From Rhizophagus irregularis (lineage: Eukaryota; Glomeromycota; Glomeromycetes; Glomerales; Glomeraceae), in NCBI RefSeq assembly GCF_026210795.1, contig NC_089452.1, positions 2,914,001 through 2,978,000 on the forward strand: a stretch of 64,000 bases of DNA, read 5' to 3'. The translations under genes were made by a program, and so were the position numbers. This document shows, in pieces, positions 36,785-50,229 of this stretch; position 1 is the first letter of the stretch; the number at the start of each line of letters is the position of its first letter. Below the pieces are notes generated by a model. That model searched no databases. It saw nothing but the letters and a program-made list of their open reading frames with translations, and was not told where the DNA came from.

Positions 36785-38295
36785 ATGTTTCGTTCTTCAA
36801 CATTTTCGATAAATAGTTTAAGTGCAGCAAAAATAAGTGGCAGATTTATTAATGTAAGTCCCATTTTTTTTCAGCGAGCAACTAAACAAACACCGTCATT
36901 TACGAAGAGTATCACCACTTCAGTCATGACAGAGCAAAAGACCGAACAAAAGGTAATTCTGAATAAAAAAAAAATAAATTATTTAATATTTAATTATTGA
37001 TTTTAACCATCTCTTTATATTAGACATTGACTCATGCAGACGAGAATATAAATCCTAAAACGATAGAGTTGTTAAATAAACAAGATAAATATACTATTAA
37101 CACTTATAATAGACCTCCAATAGTTCTCACCAAAGGTAAAGGATGTTGGGTATACGATTTAGCTGATAGAAAATTTTTGGATTTTTCTGCTGGTATAGCA
37201 GTTAATGCTTTAGGGCATGCTGATGCCGAATTAGCATCTGTAATAGCAGATCAAGCAACAAAATTGATTCATTTATCAAATTTGTATCATAACGAATATG
37301 CTGGTGAATTAGCTGAATTGTTAGTAAATATTACAAAAGAAGGTGGAGGTTTTGAAGCTGCTAGAGTATTTTTTTCAAATTCTGGTACTGAAGCCAATGA
37401 AGGTGCATTAAAATTTGCTAGAAAATGGGGAAAACAAGTTAGTAAAGAAGGAAAAGAAAAATATGGTGTTATATCATATAACAATGCATTTCATGGTAGA
37501 ACTATGGGTGCATTATCTGCTACTCCATCACCAAAATATCAAGCTCCTTTTTCTCCTTTAGTACCAGGTTTTGTTCATTCTATTTATAATGATATAGAAA
37601 AAATTCCTGAAGTTGTTAATGAAAATACTTGTGCTGTTATTGTTGAACCTATTCAAGGTGAAGGTGGTGTTTGGGTAGCTACTGTTGATTTTTTGAAAGC
37701 ATTAAGAAAAAGATGTGATGAAGTTAATGCATTATTAATCTTTGATGAAATTCAATGTGGACTTGGACGTACAGGAAAATTATGGGCTCATCAACATCTT
37801 CCAAAATCTTGTCATCCAGATATATTAACCTTGGCAAAACCACTTGCAAATGGTTTTCCGATTGGAGCCATAATTACCACTGAAAAAGTAGCTAATATCA
37901 TAAAAATTGGTGATCATGGTACCACATTTGGTGGTAATCCATTGGCATGTAGGGCTGCTTTATCTGTTGTACGTCGTATTAATACACCCGAATTATTAAG
38001 TAATGTTAATAGTGTAGGAGATTATTTAGTTAATGAATTCAAAAGATTAGCTTCAAAATATCCTTCTTTAATTACCAATATTAGAGGAAAAGGTTTAATA
38101 CTTGGTATACAATTTACTGTTGATCCAACTCCTTTAATAGGTTTAGCTAGGGAAAGAGGTTTATTACTTATTACAGCTTCTAATCAAACCGTTAGAATAA
38201 TACCTCCTTTAATATTGAAAAAAGAAGAAGCTCAACATGGTGTTAAAATTATAGAAGAAATTGTTGATATTTTTGATAAGCAACGTAGTAACTAA
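36785..38295 (+). CDS. ARG8: Acetylornithine aminotransferase, mitochondrial
   Basis: PLP-dependent class III aminotransferase that makes N-acetylornithine in arginine synthesis. Exons 36785-36952 and 37024-38295 give 479 aa. The first exon is a mitochondrial presequence rich in Ser and Arg with no acids (MFRSSTFSINSLSAAKISGR). Enzyme blocks: FLDFSAGIAVNALGH, FFSNSGTEANEGALKFARKW (PLP phosphate region), YNNAFHGRTMGALSAT, CAVIVEPIQGEGG, LIFDEIQCGLGRTG with the PLP-contact Asp, TLAKPLANGFPIGA with the Schiff-base Lys at about residue 328, and TFGGNPLACRAA. Length is normal for ArgD/Arg8 plus presequence. Complete, no frameshift. Confidence 0.95.
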
Positions 38296-38570
38296 AAAAA
38301 TTTTTTTTTTTAAGATTATATGATTAATTGATTTACTGTATTATTATTTTATTTTATTTTACTTTCTCGGGCTGTTTTTATTTTATCTTTTCTTAATTTA
38401 TATAGAATGAACATAGTGTCTTCCCAATTTTAGCCAAAAAATTCAAATAAATTATTTAATTAACTTTCAAACTTCATATATAATTTATTGAAAGAAAAAA
38501 TTGAAAAATTATGTAACATGAGACAAACTTTACTACTACACTATGTAAAAAAAAAAAGAATATGTCTACT

Positions 38571-41136
38571 TTAAATTTCATCATCAGGACTATTTTCACA
38601 ATCTACAGGAACATGGAAATCTTCTTCATGAAGTCCACCCCAAGGATTTGAACCAATAATTTTAGCTTTAATACCAAGACCACGTTTTGCAAAACCTTTC
38701 CAAAGTTCACATTTGTTTTCGCCATTGGTTAAAATTTCATCGGATTGAATTATTGCATCACGCGCATCAATAAATGATGGACGGCATGGTTGTAATTTCA
38801 TACCATCAACGACCAATTGTAATGCTACTGTATTACCATGTTTTGGATATTTAAGCGTATCAAGGCCATCAGGTGATGTTTTGGTTGTATACCATTTATA
38901 TGAATCATGATCTACCGTAGGAGGGAACCATTCTAATGTAAAACCATGTTTTTCTACCAAGTTCCAATATACTTCATACAATATTTCTGCCCAAACCTCT
39001 CTATTAACATAAATTGAGAGAGAAAGTAATAATTAAAATTAAATATTTGGCCAAAAAAAAAAGGTTTAACAAAAAAAAATTATGTATAAATATATTTACC
39101 CTTTAGCATGTACACCCCAATACTCAGGTTTATCTACATATTTATATGTTTCAGGATTGGTTACCTTCGAAGTAGAATACTACGTAAAGAATAGTTATAA
39201 GGTTAATTTTAGTTGTTAATATCAATATTTCACTTTTTTTTAAAAAATATTTTATACTTACAGGATATTTTCTTATTCCATTATCGCCATTAGCCCAATT
39301 ACCCATACCAAAATCTTTAGTACTATTAAATTCGGGTTTCATACGTAAAATGGTAGCAAAGAAATCTCCCCATCCCTCTCCCATACCACCTGCTTCTCCC
39401 CATCCTAAACATCCACTATTAGCTGGTCCTCCTGTCAATCGAGTGGAAATTCCATGGGAATATTCATGGATCTATTCATTATAAAAAATTATTATATTGT
39501 TTTTTTTTAAAAAAAAAAAATGTTTATTTTGCTCTATAATTATCACTTACAATAATTCCTGATTCTAAATCACCATCCCTCCATGGATTAGATATGTCCC
39601 AAACGTACATGCGCATCTTACCGTGTTGACCATCCGGAGGTGTGGCAAAGTTAGCATTATTAAATCCGGATCCATCTTGTGCGTTTGCAATTACTGGATC
39701 TCCTTCTTTACCACCTTTACCATGGTTATATTGTTGGAAGTTACCAGCGACTTCATTAAAACCATATCTATAAAACAAATCGTGAACCTATTAAAAGGAA
39801 AGAGAATTATATACTTAATATATATATGCATATTTTAAAAATATTTGGGTGAATAAATTTAATTATAAAACATTACCATGTTATTCCAGTAGAATAGATT
39901 GGTTACGGCAACATCAATATAAGATTTGGGTGGATCAGATAAATTCAATGGGAAATCAAATATTAAAAATTCAGTACCCTCAGGTCTATAATTATTTTCC
40001 CATTCCCATCTTCCATTTAAATTTTCTTGAGCATAAACATTATTACCAATAGTATTGGTAAAATTTCTTTCCCCTTGATTGTGCCAACCATAAGGTGAAG
40101 AAATAACATCATTAGGATCAGTAACTAATTCCCGACCACCATCTAAAGGATCATTTACACCTAATGGGAATACATTATAAGTTGCATCCGCAACCCAATC
40201 CATCAATGCAATTAATTCACCTGTATTAGCATTAATATGTGCATGATACCAATTGTTTTCCATTTCAATTTGTAAGTCCCAAACCAATTGCAATGACATA
40301 TCATCCAGTTGAATATAATTTTGTGAAATTTTAACTGGTGATAAAGCGAAAGGAACATTTTCAACCATTAAATAACCTTGATCATCAAATGATTCATAAT
40401 ATTGTAAATTTTCTGGTTTAATAGCTTGTTTATCAATGTATGATGAAAACGAGTTTAATGCCTCAAATGGTGATATAGTTTTTCCTGAATCATTAACCTT
40501 ATATTTAACTGTATTATGATTATCGCTACCTTTTACATTCTTTTTTCCTTGGTTTAAAAAATCTAAAGGACGAGTAGAAATATAAACTTGACGAGAATTA
40601 GAAGCGATAAAATATTTTCCATTTTTCATAAAAATATTCTCTTCCTCAGGTTGATTAGAGAAATCGGAACATTTATTTTGACCAAGTGATGGCGGTAAAA
40701 CAAAACTATCACCATAAGAGATTACTCTACCATATTTGTCAATGTTGACATTTAAGTCACCATTAACAACTTCTAATCCATTATAAATTTGTTTAATATA
40801 TACATGAGTAATTCCGTTATGTTCCGATTTATATATATTTTTAATTTTAAAATCAGCATCTGGATGAAGGCTTTCTTTAACGAATTTGATAGCAATTTCT
40901 TGAGGTGATAATTCTTCGTTCGGTGATGTTAATGCGTTAATGGAAGGGTTCGTGGTACGTAACGAATTTGGAACTACATATGATCGATGAGCAAGTTCCG
41001 GTCCAAAATTTCCTTTACTTCTTGAGATGTTTGAAGTAGAGGTAAATTTATTATTAATAGCATGAGCTCTACTTTCGCTAGCTGCCAAGGCTAACAACGC
41101 CCATGTTATTAAAGTAATAGTCTTCGTTGGTTTCAT
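38571..41136 (-). CDS. Fungalysin, secreted M36 zinc metalloprotease
   Basis: Five exons (39877-41136, 39551-39787, 39262-39471, 39100-39179, 38571-39000) with GT-AG introns give 738 aa. Residues 1-20 are a signal peptide ([18 protein letters not shown]). A fungalysin/thermolysin propeptide (FTP) domain follows ([20 protein letters not shown], then [20 protein letters not shown]), and the catalytic domain starts near residue 330. The zinc site is HEYSH at about 501-505 with Glu502 as catalytic base, and Glu531 in [10 protein letters not shown] is the third ligand. [14 protein letters not shown] and [13 protein letters not shown] are further M36 hallmarks. It is secreted as an inactive precursor, likely for extracellular protein breakdown. 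Confidence 0.94.
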
Positions 41137-44100
41137 CTTTATCTTTAAATCGATTCCTTCGTTTAATTTCTTTAAATTCTATCTCATAAAAAAAAAGCAA
41201 AATGAAGGAAGGAATCCTAAAAAAAAATTTGTATGAATGAACACTTTACTTTATTTATATAAAAATCCGAATATTTCTAATATAAGAGGTACAAAGGAAA
41301 AAAAAGGAAAATAAAGTGAATATTCGGAATAACTTATTGTATAATAATCGGGAAAATATTATTATTTATACAGGGCTAAAAAGTAGCCTTATGAGTGTGT
41401 CACTTGACCAATCCACAAAGGTTTAAAAGGTTTAATGTAAAACCTAGATAGGAGATAGATAACCAATAATATAGTAATTATAATATGCATAATGAGCGTT
41501 TAAAGTTAATCATTTAATGATAGATCAGATCTTGCTAAATTAGGAGTAGATTGATTTATTTTTAAACGATAACAAGCATACAATTTAGCTTATGAATTCC
41601 GTGATCACAATATATGTTTTCTTAGCATTTTCTGTAAGAGTATTAATCATTCTTGTTGTCAACTTAAATCCACCTTCATCTCATAAAGTCCTGTATTATT
41701 TTATGCTTTCAGATAATAAACGCTAACTGGGAATATTAAATTTGTGATCTTTTATTGTATTTAATTTCTTCCGAGACCCATTTATACAAACCTCATACTC
41801 CAACAAGTCTAATATTACAAGCTTTACCATATCTGCCCATATATTAGGTAAGGGAAATGGCGTTATTGTTTCCATGATATAGATCTTGATATATTTCAAT
41901 TGAAATTCATAAATAGTATTTATTGTAAAACACAAAGCAAGTAATGGATAATAACGAATAAAAGAATCCAACTTATGATATAACTGTAACTCAGATCTTC
42001 ATCTGATCATTCTTGAAATGTGTCCAATCATTTTTTTATTAGAAGTCCACTCACTTCAGTAACTGAGAATTCTTTAAGAAATAATAGTATTTTTTCCATT
42101 AGATCGGCTTGAGGCATGTTTCTCCGTATGAAACACATCATTTTTATAAAGAATTCAGAGAGGATAAGAGCTAAAACGTTAACTATATATGTTACTTCAG
42201 ACATCGGTTCTTTAGTGATTTTGATATCATGATCAATAATGTTAATAATATTACAAAGAAATCTCTAATATCTTGCTCCATATTGTCTTCTGTTTTTCTT
42301 CTTCCCTCCTTACATCGCTATTCGCTACACATCTGTTCAACAATACTTTCGTCTAATGTACTTAAGAAATCATCCTTGTCCTTAGAATTAATTAATGTAA
42401 CATCATAATACTCAGCGGATTTTTGTCAAGTAGATATCGTATGAGACAAAATCCCATTTACAAATTACAATCCAATAGTGTTTTTGCCACCAATAATAGT
42501 TTGATCCGCATTATATTCTTTGCCCTTTTCTTCTTTGTCGTGGTTATACTTGGTTCCTTGTGAGCTGACTATAAAGAGATTTGGTTCCGGTCATTTATGA
42601 ATGTGTTGGGAAAGTATCATAGTGCAGACTTTCTCCTTCTTCGGAATAATACATTAGACTGGTGTACGATATCCAGTTGTATCAGCTTTGTTGTAATTAG
42701 AAGCTTTCGTATACAGCCACAGAAAAAAATTCAATTATATAGCCCTAGGCTTGTTAATTAGTAAGACTAGATTTATAGCATCCATGTATAGATTATTTCA
42801 CTTTTTTTTCGAGATACAGTTCTTCTTTGTCTCTAAGTTCTATTCCTTTCTTTTCGTAGAAATAGAAGAAGGGAATAACAAGCCAGAAAGTATATACCGT
42901 AAGAATTATAACGAAGAGACTAAGAAAATTATTGACGAAATATTAAATAGGACAATAATCATTTTCTTTTGAAATAATAAGTCGGATGCCAAAATCTTTC
43001 ATATGCTTTGCCTTTGAAATGAACGTCAAAGATGGCTAATAAAGATTTTGCCAAATTACCCATATTTCTATTTTGACGGAAACATGAGCCAAGGCATGTT
43101 TGAGGTAGTCAATTGGGCTATATTACAAGAGTGTTATAAATTCTAGCAATTGCTTTGGGATTTGATGAAAGTAAACTTTTTCTACTTGAGTCATTCATTA
43201 GAGGCCATGACACGAGTGTGGCTTATATTATTAATAATTAATTTTAAGATTTTCCATTCCCGATCCCTTTTGAACATACTAAATAGAATTCTCGTTGAAT
43301 ATGACGTAAAGCTTTCTCGTGTGTTTTCATTGAATAAAGGGGTTGAAGTCTTTTATCAAAAACTCTCTTAAATATCGACATAATCATACTGTTACATTTT
43401 GTAAGGGAAGAAATGTACTAGTTTTATAAGCAATTAAGCAATTATACAAGACAAGAGTTTGGGAAATATGAATGTTTGAGCTATACTATTTACGTTCTCA
43501 CCTTTATGATGAAAGTCACGGGTATTTAAATTTTACCGATTTGGAAATTATTATCCTATTATGTACCTACAGAAATGTTTATCACGAGTTCCTTAATGTA
43601 CAATGAGGGTGTACGATATTAATGGCCGGAATTAACGCTAACGCTATCACGTGCAAGTGCATAACTCCTAAACTCGGGCCAGTTTGTACGTTAAAATTGT
43701 ACACCCCCACTGTACGTTAAGGTCGCCCGTTTATCACTCCCTTGGTGGTGTATATATTTAGTGTTAATGGTTTTTGTAAAATTTTTAGGAATAACGTTAT
43801 TTACCCTCTAGCTCGCAACACCTCCCGAATAGCCTTTTCATTATTAATATGTCTGCAGACGCCGAACAAAGAACCTACGCAAAATCGGTTACGACTTTTC
43901 AAGCCTTCCCCTTTACATATCATTCACGAAACTGCTTATGTACTGAATTTTTTAAAAAATTGAATTACCTTAATAGTCTACATCTCACGAACATGTTTCC
44001 TATCTATACCATCAGGTGCAATTAAATAAGCATCGAAATTACGAAATTATAAAAGCCATCAATATATGATGAATTATTGTTTGAAATAGAGTTAATTGAG

Positions 44101-44329
44101 GAAGTGTATGGACAATTAATGAAGAATTTGGTTAATGATTGTTGATTATTAAGGAAAAATCTGTAATGTAATTGTTAGTGCCATGATTTCTATATTTAGC
44201 AACAAACATAAGATACATATTGCGAATATTAGTTTAAATATCATTTCATTATGACTTTTCTCACATGAGATTTAATTAAACAAGTTTTTAAACTTGAAAT
44301 ATTATTCACTTAAAATGAATCAATATTTA
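41137..44329. other. Long intergenic region with decayed coding-like sequence
   Basis: 41137-41400 is the fungalysin promoter. On the minus strand between about 41720 and 42700 several short frames in different registers have protein-like composition (for example DVTLINSKDKDDFLSTLDES near 42370, NADQTIIGGKNTIG near 42490), separated by stops, so an old pseudogene is likely. It was not recognised. 43100-43400 shows similar but weaker signs on the plus strand. A palindromic mini-element is at 43591-43722. Confidence 0.4.
43591..43722. mobile_element. Miniature inverted-repeat element, 132 bp
   Basis: The two ends are inverted copies of CCTTAA(T/C)GTACA(A/G)TG(A/G)GGGTGTAC with similarity continuing to about 35 bases. 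TTAA stands at both ends (43593-43596 and 43717-43720), which would fit a piggyBac-type TTAA target duplication, but the CC/GG outside are also symmetrical, so the true edge is uncertain. No coding capacity. A CACGTG lies inside at 43648. Confidence 0.55.
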
Positions 44330-45240
44330 TTATTTCTTGATTTGACTATATAATGCTTCAAAAATTATATCACCCATATGATCATAACCCTCAACTGTTA
44401 AATGAACACCATCATCCCAATATAATTCTTTTTGATCTTTTGGAATAGAATTTATAGGAAGTTCTTTTGATAAATCACATAATATAATTTTATCATTCTC
44501 CGCTGAATAATTTCTATTATAAAATAAATATTAGTTTCATTAGAAATTAATGAAATTTTTTTATGTTAATTTCTAACCTTATCAATTCATTCACTTCCTT
44601 CCTTCTTTTTTCGGGTTCATCCTAATACAAAAGATTAAAATAATGTATTATTAAAATAAACAAGTAATCTAAAAAAACGTAGTCAATACTCACAATATAA
44701 GTGAACTCCATCTCCATGATAGTTAATGCAAATACGATTGCACCATGATTTTCACAAATATCATAAAGTTCTTTTAATTTGCTAAATATTTTATTAGAAT
44801 CAAACATATTACAAACATCATTTGTACCTAAATTATCAAAACGTATATGTTTAAAAAAAAAAAAGAATAAAAAGGAGAAAACGAAACGAAAATTTTTTAC
44901 AGAAAAGAACTTCATTACCTCCTAATATGACAACATAATCAAACTTTTTTCCTTTATCAGTTTGTTTGCTTATTGCTCTCCGAAGACGATTCTCATAATT
45001 ACTTACAACACGAGCTCCTGATTGTCCTTCTATTGTTACCTGTAATAATTAATAATATATTGCGTATAATTAAATTGGGAACCGATATTTTATTTTATTT
45101 TTTTTGTTTTATACCTCAACTTCTGTTCCAGCTTCCTCGAATCTTTTCCTAAATTGGATTCCATAAGGATGATAAACGGTACCATATCCACTGTATCCTT
45201 CTGTCAGAGAATCACCCAATAAAAGAATTGAAGTTGTCAT
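44330..45240 (-). CDS. SGNH/GDSL-type hydrolase (esterase)
   Basis: Five exons (45115-45240, 44919-45039, 44694-44827, 44578-44621, 44330-44513) join in frame to 202 aa, a normal length for single-domain SGNH hydrolases. Block I is ILLLGDSLTEGY with nucleophile Ser11. A Gly in GQSGARV is block II. GGTNDVC is block III with the oxyanion Asn. DDGVHLTVEGYDHMG is block V with Asp176 and His179 completing the triad. No signal peptide or membrane segment, so it is probably intracellular. The ester substrate is unknown; similarity to lysophospholipase/thioesterase-type bacterial and fungal GDSL enzymes is general only. Confidence 0.88.
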
Positions 45241-46722
45241 CGTAGGAAGTGAATTTTGTTCTTGTTGATTATTCGGCTATTCGCCATAATTATAGGGAAT
45301 CCTTTAACGGAGTTGAAGTACTTACAATTCCGATTCGATATGCATAAAATGAGTTTATTATTTATCATCTCATTCTTAATTTTCTTTATTTGTAAATATA
45401 ACCCTACGAGATTTGTATTGATTTGTATTGATTAAGAAAGGATGGCGTAAGAATGTAAGATGAATGATTCTGCACTACAAATATTTAATTATCACGTGAT
45501 GGCCACATAACCGAAAATCGTATGATATTAGGACGAGGATGGTTACATGGGGTAGATAATTACGGAGGCATGCCTTTTAAACGTTATCTACTCCATTCTT
45601 TCTTTTACTTAGCCAGCTAATGTATTCATATATAATAGACAATTGATTTTTTACATATACAAAGATATCCAGTTTTTTAATTTAGTAATTATAATTCATG
45701 ATTTTTCCAAGTTTTTATTACTATAAAGAGAAATTTTCCTGCTTAAAATTTTCAGATCAAAATTATAATATAATAATTGAACAGAATTAATTTATTATTG
45801 GATGGGTCTTCGACTCTTCGACCCGATATCTATATTTCCCCACCCAATAAGTATTTAATATATAGATTATCATGCTCATGAAATATCTCGCAGGTAAATT
45901 CAAAATTTGCCAAAAATATCAACACCTTAATAATAATAATAAATTAATAATAACATATTTGACTAATCTATTAAAATATAAAAACTTTATTAATGAAATT
46001 AAAGATAGTAAAAATCATAAATTCGTAAACTAGAAATTTTCAAACCTAAAGGAAGAAATTTATAAAAGTCAAAATTTATGAATTGAATTACTTCAGCTTA
46101 TAACAAACTTTATTTACATTTATTAAATAAAAAATTTATATACTAAATATAAAATTCATATTTGAAAAATGAGATTTTTTATGACTTGCAATATACCGGC
46201 ATTGTATTCTTAGATGAAACCCGAAAATTAGCAGGCAATTATAGCTGTTAAAACTTACAAATAAAGGAATAAAAATAAAATACTTTATTTGGTTACCAAT
46301 ATAATGCTCTTTTATATTTAAACTAATAATATAAAGATTTATTTATTTTTTACATTTTTTTTTCTATAAAACAATGAACAGATAAGTTAATTTTATTCTA
46401 CTTATACTCAATTCTAGATTAAGATGAATCAACTGATAATTCAAAAGTTTGTTTTTATCACTTACTATAAATTTTTGAAGATATTTAAAAGATTGTCCAT
46501 TTTTAAATGATTACTTTATTTATATGAATCTATAAAAAGTATGTTTACAATTTATAAACTCAAAAAGTTTTCTTATAACACTTTAATATATGTTAAATTT
46601 GGAGCAAAGAATTAATTTCCTTCAAATTAAAATCTTTTAAATCTTCCAATTAAATTGCTAAATGCAATTTAATATATAAATTAGGGATATTATTTTTTTA
46701 AATATACAGGTTTACACTCTTA
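45241..46722. other. Intergenic between hydrolase promoter and TAF7 3' end
   Basis: CACGTG at 45493 in the hydrolase upstream region. A short foldback lies near 45798-45855 (TTATTGGATGGGTC facing CCCACCCAATAAG, with GGGTC/GACCC inside). The rest is AT-rich, with no gene. Confidence 0.5.
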
Positions 46723-49253
46723 TTAGCCTTCATCGTTACTATGTTGACTTTTTTCGCTACCTTCTTTAGATTTTTCTTTGTCATCATCTTCAATATCCAT
46801 TATATCACCCTCATTTTCATCTTGTCCATCGTTATCTACGGTCATAGTTTCTTCTTTGTTATCACCATCATCATCATCCTTATTATTTAACTCCTCTTCA
46901 TAAAATTCATCTTCACCAAGAAGAAACATTGAATCATCTTTTTTAGAATCCTTATCTTCCTCCTGCTTATCATCCTTTTTATTTTCTTCTTCATTTTGCT
47001 CATCATCTTCTTCTTCTGATGAATTCTCATTTTCTGTCTCGTTTTCTGAATCTTCATCCGATTCTCTTCTCTTTCCTTTCATTTTTTCTTTTGAAAGTCT
47101 CTTTAATTCAGCTACCTGAGCTTTCATTCTCTCTTGAATTTCAGCAATTCGTTTATCTCCAGTTTCGATTTCTTGCTGCTTTTGTGATAAATCTTCTTTA
47201 GCTGTAGTAATTTTGCCGGTAAGTCGTTCCTATTATTATTAATGAAATTTAATGATTATAAAAAAATTTTTTTTTTTTTTTAAGATACGATTTATTTAAT
47301 AAGAACCAAACCTGTATTAACGGATTAATTGCAGAAGCGAAATGTGATTCAAAGTTTTTAATTTCTTCTTCTAATTTAGCAATATCGGTAGTTAATTCTT
47401 CTCGTTTATTCAATATTTGTGTCAATTCAGCTAAAAAATATCATAGATAAAATTAATATACAGTATGAAAAAAAATATTCATTTGATATTTTTATTAATG
47501 ACATACGATCTTCATCCTCATCCTCGTCCGATTCTGAAGTAGATTCTTCCGACTCTGTTGTTTCCTCATCGTCATTTTTATCACTAGAGTCAGACATTTC
47601 ATCAAATCTTTCAAGAGCATTTTCGAACTCCTTTTGCAAATCATCATCGGGTGTTGAAAATTGATCCTCATCAAGAATTTCCTCGCCTAATACTGTCGTA
47701 TCTTCTTCTAATTCTACATCATAATCATCTTCTTCACCTTGTACTTCTTCAACCTCCTCTTGTTCTTCTTCCTCATGTGCTTTTGACCCAATATATGCAG
47801 CTGGTGTTGCTGTTTCTGAATCAATTGCATCCTCCCATACTTTGTTTCGATTAATTTGAAACTCACCGGTTAAAAAAAATATTTTAAATGAAAGTAATGA
47901 TGATTATTATAAATATAAGTACCAAGTTTAACTTCCTCTGCTAACGAATCTTCATGCAATAATTTTTCAACCTCTTTTTCGATGTCTTCAATTTTCTATA
48001 TTTATCAATAATATCACGTTTTTATAAAATGAATCGAATTTAGTAAATATAATCTTTAATATTAAATTGATATCAGAATCAGGATATTTGTAAGATTGTA
48101 TAGTTTAATTTAGATATTTGACGTGGAAATAGTAATCAGCAAGAAGGATCAATTAGCTAGAGTAGAAGACCTCAAAATGCATAAATTAATTAAAATCATC
48201 ATTTCAAATAGCAAATTCATAAACTTTTTTTTTTTTGGTCTATTTAATTTTCAGATAGGATGCTTACAACTATTTTTTACCATCCTCTTGCTTAACTTTT
48301 AACTTTTGAAAATAAAAAAATTTATATTTTTTTTTTTGAATAGTCATGATAAGAAGATCAAATTTAAACCTCTGAACTTTATAAATTTGTAAGAGACGAC
48401 CTCATTCCATAATTCAATCCAAAGCGGTACATAAGAACGCATCAAAAATATAAAATACACTTTACCTTAGCAGAGATACGTTTTCTAAATCTTCTTTTCC
48501 TGACATTCTTCAAAGGAGGTGTTGTTAATCCGTCAGGCCATTCAAACTCGTCAACATTTGAAGATTTAGAATTTTCAGTAAATAATTGTTCATCATCTTG
48601 AATTTGAGATTCTACAACTAACATCTATTAAAATTTAAATTAAAATTGAATTGAATTTTTTTTTTTTTGAATTTATTGAAAATTATTAAATGGATTATTG
48701 AAATTACCTGACAGATATCAGCAACTTTATAGTACTGTATTTTATTAAAAGTTTTCTGAGCCTCAATAATACAAGGTAAATCGACTAACTTAGCACGATA
48801 TTTTTGATTTTCAAAAGTGAATATTGCACGACGAGGATCTAATTATTATTATAAAATAAATTGAATCAAAAAAATAAATTATTATTTTTTGATTTGAAAT
48901 AAATCTTCAATTAGTTTACCTTTAAAAATAATCCCAATATCGTCAGTAAATTTTCCGGTTTTAACTTTTTCTCTAAACTTTTGTTTAACATCCTCTGGAA
49001 CCATCAACCTTAATATAAATTGTTCCTCAATGGGAATATCTTTTTCTTCAATATCGTCATCCTCAGGTATTTTACCTAATATAATAGGTCTTTTCTTTGT
49101 ACCTGTAGAAAGTCTACGTTTTTGTTTATCTCTTAGTAAAGCTTCACTTCTAGGTATTTTTATTTTTAAAGGTGCTGAAGATTTTGAAGAGCCAGTAACT
49201 GAGGTAGTCGTAGGAGAAGGAATATTTTTTTTTGAATCTCTAGGCCTTCCCAT
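46723..49253 (-). CDS. TAF7: TAF7, TFIID subunit 7 (TAFII55)
   Basis: Subunit of the general transcription factor TFIID, in contact with TAF1. Exons 48920-49253, 48708-48838, 48466-48624, 47923-47995, 47507-47866, 47312-47430 and 46723-47229 add up to 560 aa. The TAFII55 N-domain is clear: EEQFILRLMVPEDV, DPRRAIFTFENQKYRAKLVD, LPCIIEAQKT, QYYKVADICQML and WPDGLTTPPLKNVRKRRFRK. A region with EFQINRNKVW, acidic stretches and a coiled coil (LTQILNKREELTTDIAKL) follows. The C-terminus is extremely acidic (Asp/Glu/Lys repeats). One junction is odd: between exons 4 and 5 the only frame-preserving join that keeps the residues LGEFQIN uses an acceptor ending CG, not AG. An alternative, a GTTAAA donor with a GTGAG acceptor, loses four residues. 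Confidence 0.92.
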
Positions 49254-50086
49254 AATTTTTATTTATAAAAAACTGTCGAATTCGGTGTCGAATTCGAGCT
49301 GCTTTTATATTCTACATTTAACATAGATAAATAAATTTGACGTTTAGTTGGTAGAGTTGATTTGAACCACGTGTTCATCAACAATACACTTATTTATATT
49401 TATTAGATTTTAGCCAATAAATTTTTAATAAAATAGTAGGAAATCTTAGATTACACTCTTTACTATATTAGGTAAATCGCTTTATCACGTGTTAAATACT
49501 ATTATTTCAGACAAGATCGCATATACACATATACAACGTTTTAATGCCAAATTATTATGGTGGTTTATTTCTTATTTGCAATAGTCTATCTGAAATTTAA
49601 AAGCCAATAATATAAGAAAAGGAAAAAATAGGAAAAATAAATGGAATAAACTAATATAAAAACATAAAATAACTAGCAAAAAAAGTAAAATATACTTAAT
49701 AAATACATTAATTCTACTACTTTTATCATTAAATTAATTTTGCAATTAAACTTCTTTTTTTTTTCCTTGTAAAGTAAAATACTTTTTCTAGTATTTTTAA
49801 ATGGTTATTTAAAAAGTATAACTAATGGGTGATTTAATCTTTTAGTAAATTTTATATAATTATATAATTTTACCCAAATTTTCAAAAAAAAATATAAATT
49901 ATAATTACAATAAAAAATAAGAGATATTGTCAAAAATTATGTAAGAAAGCTTTGGTCATTATGCTCTATAATATCCAAATATATAAAATCTATATAAAGT
50001 GAAATGAATAATAACAATAATAGAACTCTTACCGCTGATCACATGAACCATTTTACGAATATTTTCAGCAAAAATAACTAACAACT
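49254..50086. other. TAF7 upstream region and AT-rich spacer
   Basis: CACGTG at 49368 and 49485, within 240 bases upstream of TAF7. Otherwise AT-rich with no gene. Confidence 0.5.
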
Positions 50087-50199
50087 ATGGCCACTGATAA
50101 TAACAAAGACTTCACTCTTAGCCTTGCTGAGGCACAACATCTTACTCAAGAAAATACTAGTGCAATGAATGTATACCAAACGTTTAAAGACTTCAGCCT
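50087..50199 (+). pseudogene. Isolated first exon of an unrecognised gene
   Basis: Reads MATDNNKDFTLSLAEAQHLT and continues for 38 codons of protein-like composition to a strong GTGAGT donor at about 50200. No matching downstream exon is seen: within 40 bases the sequence becomes a decayed gene on the other strand. Probably a gene 5' end cut off by a rearrangement. Function unknown. Confidence 0.35.
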
Positions 50200-50229
50200 T
50201 GTGAGTAATTTCAGTCAGGACAGACAGGC

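Noticed and set aside
42000-42700. Assignment of decayed minus-strand pieces to a Crinkler or nuclease family
   Set aside because: Fragments are too short and too often interrupted to name a family.
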